Numbered from the stretch's first letter, positions 1-11,150 are shown. The stretch is DNA of 64,000 nucleotides from Euonymus europaeus (GCA_963580455.1 OY756972.1:20103001-20167000), one strand, 5' to 3'. Notes: generated from the letters alone by a model not told the origin. A program made the numbers and translations.

Positions 1-204
1 TGCTCCTGTGACCTTTTTCACCACGGTTGGTGAAGTATTAAAAACGTCAAAATGAAATCATAATCTCGGTAAAAGCATTCTCAGCAGTCTTTCTTATTCC
101 TAATCCTATTCTATAGTGATATTGATCATTCTACAGGATAGAGATTCAAGAGTGTCTTAGGAAGACTGCTTTTTCTAACTGGGTCAGGGATATACAGTAT
201 GCAC

Positions 205-545
205 TTAAATTAGGGATGATAAAAAATTGATTATGGATCGGATAACATATGTGTTTATGAAATAATTATATTTCTGTATTCATATTAGTTTATATTTTCG
301 GACGAATTTTACTAATCCGGTGTGGATTGATTTAAATCCGGACAGATCAATTAGATAATAGCCAAATAAGGGTTAGTAATAAATGAATAGAATATTTTTT
401 TTTTGAACCTAACTCCGATTTTAAGCCGAATATAATATTTGCGTTTGACCCTAAATTTTGAACATATAACTTATGTTCAAACTTGATTTAATCAGAATCG
501 GACAAATTTGATCATCGAAGCGAGCAAATATTGCTTCTATATAAT
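205..545 (+). repeat. Dispersed AT-rich repeat, family R1, copy 1
   Basis: A roughly 340-bp AT-rich stretch starting near 'agggatgataaaaaattg' and passing through 'gtgtttatgaaataat'. Similar phrases recur, some inverted, near 1815-2045, 3530-3745 and 11762-12065. This is the pattern of an old non-autonomous dispersed element. The family was not identified and the boundaries are approximate. The rest of 1-810 shows no gene. Confidence 0.4.
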
Positions 546-810
546 ATATGAAATGACTGTTTTCTATAAATTGAAAATGTAATTTTTAAATTACACTCTT
601 GCAATTTTAACATTGGGCTATTTGCTTGTAGAAACACGTTTAACTAGTGAGTTCCTATGAGATGTAGTGCATCTTTTTCTAGGAAACTCTGTTATAACAT
701 TTTAGAAAAATGAACCTATTATACTATACCCATTAGTTCTCTTCTTGAATGATATCACTGAACTGCTTTATACTCGATAACTCGTCTCGGCTTTTTAAAT
801 TTACGTTGTA

Positions 811-1086
811 CTCCCTCCGTTTCAAAATATCCGTCGTTTAAGATTTTTGCACAATAATTAAGAATGCTATTAAATAATTTTAATATTATTAAAAAATAGA
901 TGTGTTAGACAAAAATATTCTTATTAATTACTCTCATTTTTTACAATCTTCCATTTACTTTTACTTTTCATGATAAGAGTAAATTTGTCAAAAAATATAT
1001 TAATTATGTTTTAAAATTATAAAGCGACAGATATTTTGAAACAAAACTAAATCTCTAAAGCGACAGATATTTTGAAACGGAGACAG
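811..1086. mobile_element. Stowaway-like MITE, copy 1
   Basis: The ends are inverted repeats: left CTCCCTCCGTTTCAAAATA, and right the complement of CTGTCTCCGTTTCAAAATA. TA dinucleotides flank both sides (809-810 and 1087-1088), as expected of Tc1/mariner-type MITEs. The inner right side carries a short direct duplication of the subterminal sequence ('aagcgacagatattttgaaac' type). A sister copy lies at 30661-30930. There is no coding capacity. Confidence 0.78.
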
Positions 1087-1814
1087 TATAAAATTGTGAC
1101 ACTCGTCCACTCAAACCTCGGGTTTTACATATAAAAATTTGTGCAATATGGGGGCCGAGATTATTAGTCATCGTAATGGGATATGATTGTAGTTCCATTA
1201 AGCATGATCAAAAGCGAAACGTGGCGCACAAAACCATTGTCAAATCACAGCACCACTCACGGCGGCGCCGACAGTTTTTATGGATGGCCATCATTACACA
1301 CAAACCTAATTGCCTAGCATAACCAAAAAAGTACTTTAACTGGTCAGTCCGAAAATATATAGAAAAACAAATAAAATTTGATAGACTTGGGTTAATTGGG
1401 TAGGATTCAAGGACTTGTCGATCGATTTGCATTTTTGAAATGTTGGTAGAATGCAAGTCGTAGGTTATGCGATACAATGACAGAGACATATTGAATTGAA
1501 CTAGATGATTATATGTCTCAATGAACGGATTATCCAAATTGTATAAGGGGAAAAACCCATGTAGAATCGAGACGTCTCAAACAAAAAAACAAAAAAAAAC
1601 TGTAAAACAATAATTTGTATAAGTTTGGACAATCTGTAAAAATTGCATGTGAATATGTTGGGTGGACCCCTACAACACTCTTGTTTATTGCAGTGGGGAA
1701 TGAGAGATCACAATATCAAAATGGCAGGACTCTGTCCGACAGCATTTGTTGAGGAAGTTGGTCTTTGAAGTTGACACTCGCTCGCTGAGTCCCTGTAATA
1801 GATACTATTTATTT

Positions 1815-2045
1815 TATACATTACGGATAATTGAATTTGTCTAACCCAAATTACACAAAAGTTATATGTCAAAATTCGGTTCAAATATAAAGATTTTCCG
1901 ATTAATTAAATCGAACAAATTTTTTATATTTGAACTCAAACCTGAACGAAAGATATAAACCAATCCAAATCTGATTGTCCAAGTATGTCATAAACACTTG
2001 ATTTGTTCGACCCAGAGCCAATTTGTTTGCCACCCTCACGACAAC
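1815..2045 (-). repeat. Dispersed repeat R1, copy 2 (inverted)
   Basis: Read on the minus strand, this stretch begins 'agggtggcaaacaaattgg' and continues with 'gtgtttatgacatac'. This parallels the copies at 205 and 11762. Boundaries are approximate. Confidence 0.4.
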
Positions 2046-3529
2046 CATGTGAACTCAAATTGGAGTACAATCTCCATTTGAGACGGAGGATAGAGGTCGC
2101 CTGAGTTTAACGACTGTACCTTTTGATTCCTCTGCCTTGGGACCCACACAAACAGATTTAAATCAGACAAGTAGTATTAAAAAAAAAAGTAAAAAAAGAC
2201 GGAGAGACAAGTTTCTAGAAAAGTGCAGAATGGGAAGGTCCTTAAAAAGGCCAAGCTTTACAGATAGATGGTCTGACTGGGTTTGTAAAAGCTGTTGCTC
2301 TCCGAACACTGTCCAATATTCGGGTAAAAGTAGTGTGCAAGAAGAGTGTGATCAAGTATGTAGCACACTTAAGTGGAATCATGTATGTTTTCATGAATCG
2401 ATGAAGTTACTCTGCTTGTTAAACCAAGTAGGAAGTGAATGCACACGAGAAGTGAAAAATTTAGAAGAAACGTGGATCCTAATGGTGATAAAACTCTGTT
2501 ATGTTCGATCTAAATGATCAAATTTTCGATACGAATTAAATCAAGATTGAATATAAGGTATATAATTTTTCTCTCATGCAGTCTCAACTTACGCAATTAA
2601 AATACGGACTTTTAATTATAACCGTTAGATACATCTGAGGGCTGCTAAAGTATGAGCTATCTTCACCCCTCGCAAATCCCCTCTTCCTCTCTCTGTCTTC
2701 TGTCTTCTCCAGCAGCATCGCGAGCGCGTCCTCTCATCATTACCGCCTTCTCTCTCGAGTTCTTGTCGTCGCACTGTCCCTGTCTTCTCCTACGTGACCC
2801 ATCAACATCGTGTGTTCTCCATTAGCTCACGACCCATATATCTTCTATTCTTACGGACCCATCGCGACCCATTTATTTTTCTTCTGTCTCTTTCTTACCT
2901 CTTCATATTTCTCTGATCTTAGCATTGAGACTCTTCCCCTGCCTATATCTTTTGTATTTCTGCTAAGTTGCTTCGATTTGGTATCTGGAGACCCAAACAG
3001 TTTCAAACAATAGAGTCTCTTACAAGACTATGAGGAGCTATTCAAGGTCAATTCTTTTTGTGGGTTTTCGTTGTTTCGTGATTCTTTATGGGTTTTCCTT
3101 TAGACATGGTTGTTTGTGTGATTCTCTGGACGAGTGTCCTGATTTTACTTGGTGGGCTTCTTATGTAGCTTGTTTGGTTGCCTGGTAAAGCCAAGAATAA
3201 GAAGAAGAGATCATTTTAATTATTCTTTGGCTCTTTTATGTTAATTGATTTATATCCTGCATAGATGTCGATGGTTGTTGTGAACTTAGAGAATCGCTGA
3301 TGTCGTCGTCATGACTCTGTGATAAAGGGAGCTTGAGGCTATCACGAACTTGAGGGAGGGAAAGATTGGGTTATGGAAATCAGCTCAGATCTAGACCGTC
3401 GGATGCATCATATGGTCAAGAAAAAAGGTCCATAAATTGTGTCCTTACTAGAGGAATTTTGATGTGTTATATGTGTCAAATTATGGTCCAAAGACAAATA
3501 TTTTGTCCTGTAGAAAATCAGATTCGAGT
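2046..3529. other. Intergenic stretch without a recognisable gene
   Basis: The segment holds a pyrimidine-rich, higher-GC part (about 2650-3010) that looks like a plant 5' leader or promoter. Its short open frames do not resemble a protein family and lack supporting splice structure. It could be the dead 5' end of a gene or element. Confidence 0.35.
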
Positions 3530-3745
3530 TGAAACACAATAATCTTCTCCGATTTAGTTGTTCAGATCCTAACTCGGATAATCAGATTGAATTATTTTCT
3601 CTCTTTTTGTCCATATTTAATTCACTTCAAGTATGATCAATAAAATATATCCGAAAATTCATATCAATCCGGATCCAAACATGTAAACATTTCATAAACA
3701 CTTATATTGTCAGATCCATAACCAATTTAAAGAAACATATTTTAG
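3530..3745 (-). repeat. Dispersed repeat R1, copy 3 (inverted)
   Basis: AT-rich stretch with 'cataaacacttatattgtc' followed by 'ccataaccaattt', matching the inverted copy at 1815-2045 in order of phrases. It is degenerate. DNA from 3746 to 4456 shows no gene. Confidence 0.35.
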
Positions 3746-4456
3746 TTACTAGCCCGACAGCTAGTTTCCAAATGTGAAATTTCGTTTTAACACTCTCGCA
3801 CATGTGTGTTGAATCATGTCAAACCCAACACGTGAACAAAATAGTGGTTATCATTCTCCATTAAGACTCTCAACATGATATGATATTATGTAAAGAAATT
3901 TAGACTCCAATGTTTTTCTTACAAACTGGCTTAAAACAGAGGGGAATCACCCTATCTAATATACTAATTCAACAGCTAGCACCCAAGTTGAGATTTCGTT
4001 CCAACAAAAATACTGATATATAAATACCAAACAACAAAATAGTGAAACAAACATTATGCATATGATTATTTGAAGCTCAAGGTGAAAAAGAAGTATAATA
4101 GTGTTTATCAATAAGAGCAGAAAAAACATGGATGAAACTGGGACGGACCATAGATGTTTGGTGCACACAGAAAGATTTGTCTGGATTGTCACAGTCTAGG
4201 GACTGGCCTGACTTGGTGAAGTGGGCCGCTGCGGGCTAATGGTCCGGTCATTGCCATGGCCATCCTTCATGTTTTGCATTAACCTAATAGTAAACAAAAC
4301 AAAAAATTAGAATTTGACTGTGAAGGGTCAAATGGGCAGGCTTCAGTTACGCTCTAAATTCCCCATACTTTTTATTTTTAAAGTTTTTTTATGTTATTAA
4401 AATTTAGGGGTTATAATATACGATTAAGGGTAGAATTTGTGGTTTATGATTTATTG

Positions 4457-4572
4457 TCCGTTTGGATCAGAGTATGTTGATAGAGTATAAGCTCTCGTAA
4501 AACGTAAAAGCTGAGAGTGTCTGAGAGTATGGGAAGAGAGTATAAGCTAGCTTATACTCTGAAATAAACGGA
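4457..4572. mobile_element. Short TIR element (MITE)
   Basis: A 116-bp segment is bounded by imperfect inverted repeats TCCGTTTGGATCAGAGTAT and TCCGTTTATTTCAGAGTAT. An internal palindrome 'agtataagctagcttatact' lies near the right end. No convincing target duplication was found, so the superfamily is undecided (hAT-like termini are possible). Confidence 0.6.
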
Positions 4573-4729
4573 GGCCAGTGTTTGAAATTTAAGATTAAGG
4601 GTAGCATTTGTGGTTTAAGATCTATGTATTACAATTGTTAAAAAAAATAATCAATTTTATAATAGTATTGGAACCCCAAAAATACTCAACAACATATTAA
4701 AAAAAAACTTAATTTTGGGAGATTTATGG

Positions 4730-5045
4730 GTAAGAGCAAATGCGCTGGTGCTTTGAAAATAGCGACATTGAAAATTTTGGAGAGTGAAGAAAAAGTGATA
4801 AAAAAAAGGGAATATGTAAAAAGTGAAAACAATTGTATTAAAAAATTTGTTTTGGAGTGAAAAATATGAAAAAAATTGTATCGAGAGATTTATACACTTG
4901 ATATTTGTAAAGTGATAAGAAAAAATATATATGAAAAGTGAAAAGTTAGATTGAGAGATGTGTTTTGATGATGTAGATGAGTATGTAATAGAGACGTGAT
5001 CCACTTAAAAAATTTAGAGAGTATTTTAGATAATATCTTAGACCA
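4730..5045 (+). repeat. Dispersed AT-rich repeat, family R2
   Basis: Begins 'aagagcaaatgcgctgg' and contains 'agagatgtgttttgatgatg'. The same word set (often inverted as 'aaaacacatatctcaatac') recurs at 10795-11150, 18228-18785, 30050-30600 and 30945-31200. It is probably a non-autonomous DNA element. Ends are approximate and the class is unknown. DNA from 5046 to 5336 has no other feature. Confidence 0.42.
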
Positions 5046-5318
5046 TCTCCAACGGTTAGACGACAAAGTACAGTCTTGTTAGGGTGCGACTGGACTTCCA
5101 GCTTAACAACTGGGTATTCCTTTTTGATTAAAAATTATAGTTTTTATCTCTCTCGCTAGTATAATAATTGAAGAAGAAAAGTGATTGAGATTGTGTATTC
5201 CATACACGTCAAAGCAAGGATGGAGACCACAACGAGTTCTGGGTTTTACACTTGGGTCGGCACGAATTGACACCCTTTAATGAAAATTGCTACTCTTTTA
5301 TTTTTTGTGCAATAAAAT

Positions 5319-7937
5319 ATGTTGATTCTTGAACATTCTATCAACAATCCTGAAGCGGTTACTCACTTTAGGCCCATAAGCTTATGCAACGTATTGTACA
5401 AGATAATATCCAAATGCATATGCAATAGGATGAAAGGTCTGCTCCCTCACATTATTTCGGAATCTCAGAGCGCCTTTATAACTGGACGCTTAATATCGGA
5501 TAATATTTTGGTGGCCAGTGAGTGTATGCACTATATGAAGGGGCTTCGAAATCGTCGGAAGGGATTTATGGCTCTTAAACTGGATATTTCAAAGGCCTAT
5601 GATAGAGTTGATTGGGGTTTCCTTTCCAGAATGATGGATGTGATGGGATTCGCTACAAGATGGGTCAATCTCATTATGCACTGTGTCACTTCGGTGACTT
5701 TCTCTGTGATCATTAATGGATCAGTTCATGGCTGCATATCACCCTCTCGAGGTCTGCGGCAAGGTGATCCACTATCACCCTTTTTATTCTTATTTTGCAC
5801 CGAAGGCCTGTCCTATCTTATTCGGAAATCAATGGCTTCTCAAACTTTGCATGGAATCCAGGTTTGTCGAGCTGCCCCTATTATCTCACATCTCCTTTTT
5901 GCGGATGATAGTCTTCTCTTTTGCAAGGCTAACTTATCTGAAGCTGCTGAAGTTGCAAATATTCTTCGTGTGTATGGGAACATATCGGGCCAGAGTGTGA
6001 ATTTGGACAAATCAGCCATCCATTTCAGCAGTAACGTCTCAATCCAAACTCAACATGCTATAAGGCAGCAGCTGCGCATGACCACTCTCTCTGTGGATAC
6101 CAAGTATTTGGGTCTTCCAGCTCTTATTTCTCGATCTAGGCAAGCTATGTTTAGCTATATTAAAGAGAGAGTGTGGAGGAAGGTCTCTGGATGGAAAGAA
6201 AAATGCCTCTCGCAAGCTGGAAGGGGTGTCCTTCTTAAGGCCGTTGTCCAGGCTATTCCTTGCTATGCTATGAGCATCTATAAATTCCCCGCATCTTTAT
6301 GTAAAGATCTGAATAGAATGGCTAAGCATTTTTTATGGGGACAACGAAATGAGGAAAAGAAAATGGCTTGGATTGGATGGAATAACACTTGTAACCACAA
6401 ATCTAAGGGAGGTTTAGGCTTCAGAGACATGGGGGCTTTTAATCTAGCGCTCTTGGCCAAACAAGGATGGCGGCTTATTCACCATCCAAATTCCCTATGC
6501 AGCAAAGTGTTAAAAGCCAAATATTATCCCAATACTTCATTTCTTGAAGCTCAGAGAGGTCATAACCAATCTTATGGTTGGTCATCCATTTTGGAGGGCC
6601 GAAAAATTCTGGAGAATGGGCTATCATGGAGAGTTGGACAAGGCAACTCTGTTTCGGTTTGGCATGATAGGTGGATTATGTCTAAAACGGGGAGAGTGAA
6701 TTCACCTATAGGGACAAATAATCCAAACATGAAAGTGAATGAGCTCATTGATTTTGATGTCCATTGGTGGAACAAAACTAAACTCGAGCAGATTTTTAAT
6801 CCTGATGATGTGCTTGCTATTCTTAAAGTTCCCCTCTATGGCTTGAGATGCGAAGACTCTTTGATGTGGCCTCACAACACTCATGGACAATTCACAGTAA
6901 AATCAGCATATTGGATTGCCAAAGATCCGCCTTCTGCAACAGTTTGTGAGTCCCCATCAAAGGCCTGGACTTGCCTATGGAAACTCAAGATGCCCAATAA
7001 GATCAAATATTTTTCTTGGAGGCTATGTCATAATGGCCTCCCTACCAGAATTAACCTACGCAGGCGTGGAGTCAATATTGATATCACTTGCCCTCTTTGT
7101 GGCTCTGAATCTGAATCAACTCTACATCTATTCAGGGACTGTTTTGCCCTCTCTCCAATATGGGATAATTGCAGTTTTGTCCAAAAGGCTTTATCTCTAC
7201 CTTTGCTTTCTATTGAATCGTGGATGATAGCAATGTTGGAATTACTCCAACCGGATGATTTGGCCAAAATTCTGGGCATTCTCTACCATATTTGGCTGGC
7301 TCGTAATAACTTTATTTTTCGAAATACACACTGGCAACCAAATCAGATTATCTCTCAAGCAGCCAGGCTTCACTTGGATTTTTGTGTCCATAATCCTTAT
7401 CCTCTATCCTCAAACAGGACTACAATTCGTTCTCCCGGATGGACTCCTCCAGACACTGGATGGCTGAAGATAAACATTGATGGCTCGTGGAAGGAAAATG
7501 AACAGTGGGCTGGGATTGGAATCATTGTGCGCAACTCAAGTGGCTTAGTTCAGCTGGCTGCTTTTAAACGGGTTCCAGCGGCAGGAGGACCTTTGCTCAT
7601 TGAATCTTTGGCTTTTCAGTTGGGTGTTCAAATAGCAAAGGATTATAATATCTATCCCTGCCAATTTGAAGGTGATGCTGCCATGGTGGTTTCTGGCCTT
7701 ATGCAGAAGGTGGAGTCTAACACAGCACTGGGTCATGTCTTTGATAGCATTCAATTGCTCTTGTACCAGTTTCCTCATAGTTTGAACCTCTGTGTTCGTT
7801 CCCAAAACAAAATAGCTGATGCTCTTGCAAAATTAGGTCGCCGATTAGATCATGACCAAGTTTGTATTTATATTGATGACATTCCTGAGAATATATTCTC
7901 AGCTTATGTCACAGAATGTATCCCTTCTTTGTTCTAA
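5319..7937 (+). CDS. LINE ORF2 C-terminal part: reverse transcriptase, zf-RVT, RNase H
   Basis: An 872-codon open frame. Residues about 17-260 hold the reverse transcriptase with FRPISL, the first catalytic Asp in LDISKAYDRV (D89), RQGDPLSPFLF and the FADD box (194-197). About 525-615 is the plant LINE zinc-binding region (zf-RVT) with CPLCG. About 714-845 is an RNase H domain (start INIDGSW), typical of plant L1 elements. The protein would copy element RNA into DNA at the nick site. The first roughly 20 codons come from flanking DNA and an accidental ATG, and the endonuclease is missing, so this copy cannot be autonomous. No frameshift is visible inside. Confidence 0.9.
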   Translation: MLILEHSINNPEAVTHFRPISLCNVLYKIISKCICNRMKGLLPHIISESQSAFITGRLISDNILVASECMHYMKGLRNRRKGFMALKLDISKAYDRVDWGFLSRMMDVMGFATRWVNLIMHCVTSVTFSVIINGSVHGCISPSRGLRQGDPLSPFLFLFCTEGLSYLIRKSMASQTLHGIQVCRAAPIISHLLFADDSLLFCKANLSEAAEVANILRVYGNISGQSVNLDKSAIHFSSNVSIQTQHAIRQQLRMTTLSVDTKYLGLPALISRSRQAMFSYIKERVWRKVSGWKEKCLSQAGRGVLLKAVVQAIPCYAMSIYKFPASLCKDLNRMAKHFLWGQRNEEKKMAWIGWNNTCNHKSKGGLGFRDMGAFNLALLAKQGWRLIHHPNSLCSKVLKAKYYPNTSFLEAQRGHNQSYGWSSILEGRKILENGLSWRVGQGNSVSVWHDRWIMSKTGRVNSPIGTNNPNMKVNELIDFDVHWWNKTKLEQIFNPDDVLAILKVPLYGLRCEDSLMWPHNTHGQFTVKSAYWIAKDPPSATVCESPSKAWTCLWKLKMPNKIKYFSWRLCHNGLPTRINLRRRGVNIDITCPLCGSESESTLHLFRDCFALSPIWDNCSFVQKALSLPLLSIESWMIAMLELLQPDDLAKILGILYHIWLARNNFIFRNTHWQPNQIISQAARLHLDFCVHNPYPLSSNRTTIRSPGWTPPDTGWLKINIDGSWKENEQWAGIGIIVRNSSGLVQLAAFKRVPAAGGPLLIESLAFQLGVQIAKDYNIYPCQFEGDAAMVVSGLMQKVESNTALGHVFDSIQLLLYQFPHSLNLCVRSQNKIADALAKLGRRLDHDQVCIYIDDIPENIFSAYVTECIPSLF

Positions 7938-7967
7938 TGATATCAGGTTTTCTTCAAAAAAAAAAAA
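5337..7967 (+). mobile_element. 5'-truncated L1-type LINE
   Basis: A non-LTR retrotransposon copy retaining the reverse transcriptase, zinc-binding and RNase H parts. It ends in a 12-base poly(A) tract (7956-7967) just after the stop codon region. The 5' half (ORF1 and the apurinic endonuclease) is absent: similarity begins just upstream of the FRPISL motif, the usual 5'-truncated outcome of target-primed reverse transcription. I could not find a convincing target-site duplication. The long frame is still open, suggesting a fairly young copy. Confidence 0.87.
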
Positions 7968-8376
7968 TGTCAAATACAAAGAGATACTCCCATATATATA
8001 TAGGAAAGATATCTCATTTGAATGAGGTGGTCAAATACTAAACGAATTAATAAAAAAGTATTAATATTAACATATTTTGATTATTATTTAACATGACAAG
8101 GTGTAATTTTGAGTTTAATTTAATAAATAATAATTATAAAAATAATAAGTTTTATTTTTATTTCTTTTTAATCACCGTCCAACCTAAAAACTGCTATTAA
8201 AATTTGTCCATGTTTTTAAAAGAAGATGGGGTGCATGCAACTAAAATGTGCCGGGTTACACAGAGTCCACACTGAAACTTTCCCTTGGAACCCTGCCGCT
8301 TCTGCAAGACAGCCTTTTGAAAATTACTCCTTCTGCACTTGAAGCATAACCAAATAATTCCTCTGTCGAAGCAGTT
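7968..8376. other. AT-rich intergenic DNA; promoter side of the gene at 8377
   Basis: AT-rich DNA after the LINE tail, followed by about 150 bp of leader before the ATG at 8377. No clear TATA element could be chosen and no other gene is seen. Confidence 0.4.
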
Positions 8377-8754
8377 ATGGTGGATCCATGGTGGTCACTT
8401 CTGGGTGCGGCAGTACCGGCTATAATTTTGGCCGGACAAGCTATGAGAATGAAGAAAAGGAGAACCGAAGAGCAGATTGCGATCGGACGCGAGAAGAGAT
8501 CCGAGCATAAGTTTGTCTGCGAGAGGGTATGCACTTCGAAGAGACTGCTTAAGAAGGTTGGTGCGTTATCTAAAGACCCAAATATTGATACTTGCTTAAC
8601 TGTTTGTGGAGTTTCGGAGGTTGATGCGTGTGTTGATGCGTGCACGAGAACTGTTTGTGTAAATGACCACCAAGTTCCAAACTGGAATGATGCGTGTCTC
8701 AGGAGGTGCCAGAGCGAGTGCCTTCGATTATCAAATTCTTCTGTTGTTTCTTGA
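8377..8754 (+). CDS. Small cysteine-rich membrane-anchored protein, conserved in plants, function unknown
   Basis: Intronless 125-aa frame starting at the first ATG. Residues about 5-24 (WWSLLGAAVPAIILAGQAM) form one hydrophobic segment followed by a basic stretch (KKRR), suggesting an N-terminal membrane anchor. The rest has ten cysteines, most in C-x3-C pairs (48/52, 73/77, 85/89, 107/111, 111/115) plus C94. It resembles, from memory, a small plant family annotated only as hypothetical. The cysteine pattern could bind metal or form disulfides, as in twin-CX3C proteins, but this is inference. It is convergent with the DnaJ gene at 9474-10433. It is likely real because of its composition, clean start and pattern. 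Confidence 0.72.
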   Translation: MVDPWWSLLGAAVPAIILAGQAMRMKKRRTEEQIAIGREKRSEHKFVCERVCTSKRLLKKVGALSKDPNIDTCLTVCGVSEVDACVDACTRTVCVNDHQVPNWNDACLRRCQSECLRLSNSSVVS

Positions 8755-9473
8755 TGTTGTTGCGCTTTTTGAGCATCACGTTGTAATTGTTCATTCTGAT
8801 AGTTTGCGATGTTGAGCCATCATCAACTATAATTTGTGATTGTGAAAACATTACATTATAATTGTTCGTTCAGATTGTTTGCGATTGCGGATCGTATGCT
8901 GAAGGAGACATGTTTTCTTTGACATCTTGATGGCACCCGTCTGTCCTTATATAAGCGGATGATATTTTTCGTATCATGGACAAATTTCTATGGCGAACTC
9001 AACATAAACATCCAGGGCGATTATGACTACAGTTACGATGACAAAAGAGTCACGGTGTTGAGATAAACTCCGCTAACTCTGCAAACCGTTCTAGCATTAT
9101 TGTAACACAGAAAAGTCAGGGGTCCAAACATTCATTTCTACAACAATGGAACATAGCCAGTTTACCTTAGAAACAAGCAGCGAATTCGGGAAGAAAGCCA
9201 TCTTGACTACAATGTTACTTCCAGTAAAATTCCTCGACCAAAACAATAATAACAGTAGCAATGTAATTGTTCTACAAACAGCAGAAATTTAACAACAATG
9301 CCTACAATTTTACCCAAGTTCAGCCAGCCCCAGCCTCCTTCGTCTGCAAGGAAGAAGATGGAGGAGGCTCTCTCCAATGCTCTCTGCTCTCTGTACCACA
9401 ACAAATCTAGTTCCTTCACCTTCAATGGCAACAAGAGTTATTCTTCACCAAGGTAATTTTATTTTCATCACGT
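8755..9473. other. Convergent intergenic region (two 3' flanks)
   Basis: Lies between the 3' ends of the cysteine-rich gene (+) and the J-domain gene (-). It should contain both 3' UTRs. Open frames within it are short and unconvincing. Confidence 0.45.
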
Positions 9474-10433
9474 CTAACCAAAATTCTTGCGGGGCCTTCC
9501 CCTTTTTCTAGAGGCATTGCCTAGAGTAGCTTCCATCACGGCTTCCCTTCTATCCACCGCCACTGCCCCACCATTATTTTTATCACCGCTGTTTTGTTCG
9601 CCTGCAGACATTGGCGGCATCCAAATGGGAAATCCGGCTGCTGCTTTTGTTGTAGTCTTCCTCCCATTCTCCGCAGTCTCCAAAGTATAGCCGAGTGGGA
9701 AGAACGCCCAGCAGCAATAATATGCCTCCTCCCCCGGAACAAACGGCGGCAAGGATGAAACAAACGCAGCATCAAAGGCCCTCTGACAACTCTGGCACCT
9801 CAAACAACACCCCTCGTAAACCCTAGGGTACTCGTACAGATTGTAACAATACGGACACACTGTCCAGAAATTCGATAATCTCGGCCGCAGATCCTCGTTG
9901 TTGTTTTCGCTCGCGGTTTGCTTATACCTCGCAGATTCAGCGCTAGTCTTTCTAACACTCGTTGGGCGTCGGATCTGGCTTTTCCGAACTGGCATTTTTG
10001 GTTGATTAGACAAATCAATCTTCAAAAACAGAGACATTTCACTATCGTACAGCATCTTCTTTGCTGAATCCGACAGGACTGCCCACGCATCAGCAACCAA
10101 TTTGAAAGCCTGATCGGCGAAGGAGAATTTGTTCTTGTCCGGATGGAGGAGCAACGCGAGCCTGCGGTACTGCTTCCTGATGAGTTCGTTGTCAGCAGCC
10201 CGCCGGTCGAGTTGCAAGATGGAATACCAGTCATGGTGGTTGTTGACGCACTTTTCTGCGACGATGAGCACATCACAGATGGCTAAGATCTGATCCGAAC
10301 CGTCTATAAGGGGTTCGGTTTCTTGTGCCAATAGAGCGAACTCGCGTGAGCCGTTGAGGTCTCGCGATCGGAGTAGCTTCTCGGCGATTCCAAGCAACCG
10401 TTCTGCTTCGCTTCTACTAGGATTCTCCGTCAT
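9474..10433 (-). CDS. J-domain (DnaJ/HSP40) protein with zinc-ribbon-like region and AT-hook-like tail
   Basis: Intronless 319-aa co-chaperone of the plant-specific DnaJ group. Residues 1-65 are helical. About 66-131 is the J domain (DWYSIL start, QYRRLALLLHPDKN with the HPD tripeptide at 97-99, then AFKLVADAWAVLSD), which stimulates Hsp70 ATPase. About 188-245 holds a zinc-ribbon-like set, CPYC (193-196) and CQSC (213-216), with FWTVCPYC and YEYP around it, typical of this family. The C-terminus RKRGRPRKNFG contains the RGRP core of an AT-hook, suggesting a nuclear or DNA-associated role (inference). The start is the first ATG, in line with family N-termini. Its promoter side carries site II-like motifs. 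Confidence 0.92.
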   Translation of the reverse strand: MTENPSRSEAERLLGIAEKLLRSRDLNGSREFALLAQETEPLIDGSDQILAICDVLIVAEKCVNNHHDWYSILQLDRRAADNELIRKQYRRLALLLHPDKNKFSFADQAFKLVADAWAVLSDSAKKMLYDSEMSLFLKIDLSNQPKMPVRKSQIRRPTSVRKTSAESARYKQTASENNNEDLRPRLSNFWTVCPYCYNLYEYPRVYEGCCLRCQSCQRAFDAAFVSSLPPFVPGEEAYYCCWAFFPLGYTLETAENGRKTTTKAAAGFPIWMPPMSAGEQNSGDKNNGGAVAVDRREAVMEATLGNASRKRGRPRKNFG

Positions 10434-10670
10434 TTGTTCTCTTGCCCTCAGACATGTGGTCCGCTTACGAAGGCGTAACCGGAGATAGGAGTACTACCTG
10501 GTAGTGCCTGCGATGCGTTACAGCATCAAAGCGTAATATCCATAGTGGACTCATGGGTAATTTTGTCTTTTCACGTTGGATTCTGCCACCCTCAAAAGGC
10601 TCGAGCAGCGGTGTGCCGGTGTCTCTCGTCTCGATTGTTGTCGTTCCAGTCCCCACGGTACAATTGATAC

Positions 10671-10753
10671 TGGGCCTAATGGGCCGAAACTTCTATTGAT
10701 GAGTGATAACCCAAAAAGGTACCCTCTCTTGAGCAGTAACTTGTATTTGGGCT
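10671..10753. promoter_or_regulatory. Cluster of site II (TGGGCY) motifs upstream of the J-domain gene
   Basis: TGGGCC at 10671-10676 and 10680-10685 and TGGGCT at 10748-10753, about 240-320 bp upstream of the minus-strand ATG. Site II elements are bound by TCP factors and are common upstream of housekeeping genes. The functional assignment is inference. Confidence 0.4.
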
Positions 10754-10794
10754 TTCAGTGAACAACGGGCCCGTTTATTCAAATCTGAAGCCTT

Positions 10795-11150
10795 GACAGC
10801 AAATTAAAGACATAATTTTTTATTTTTTCAATTGAGTCTCGTCTTTATTATTGAAAAAATCAAGTATCATATTCATTTATATAATTAAAATATATATTTA
10901 AATATAGTTACATCAATAAAATATAAATCTCCAGATATCTTTTACATTTTTCATTAATAAAATCTTTAAATGTCAAGTGTCTATCATCCATTATCCAACA
11001 AAATCATATCAACGTCAATATTGAGTTCAATATCTTTTTATAAAAAATTAATTTATATCACCAAAAGACGTCTCTTAATACAGTCACATAAATGAACAAA
11101 CATATTATAATATATGATTAAATATCATTTTCAACAGTCTCATTTTTACA
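10795..11150 (-). repeat. Dispersed repeat R2, inverted copy
   Basis: Contains 'catccattatccaacaaaat' followed by 'atcaacgtcaatattgag', which is closely matched at about 30385-30430. Also contains 'ctcttaatacagtcacata'. Boundaries are approximate. Confidence 0.4.

Noticed and set aside
2137..2517. 126-codon frame starting at a non-ATG codon
   Set aside because: Lys-rich, low complexity, no family and no splice context; most likely chance.
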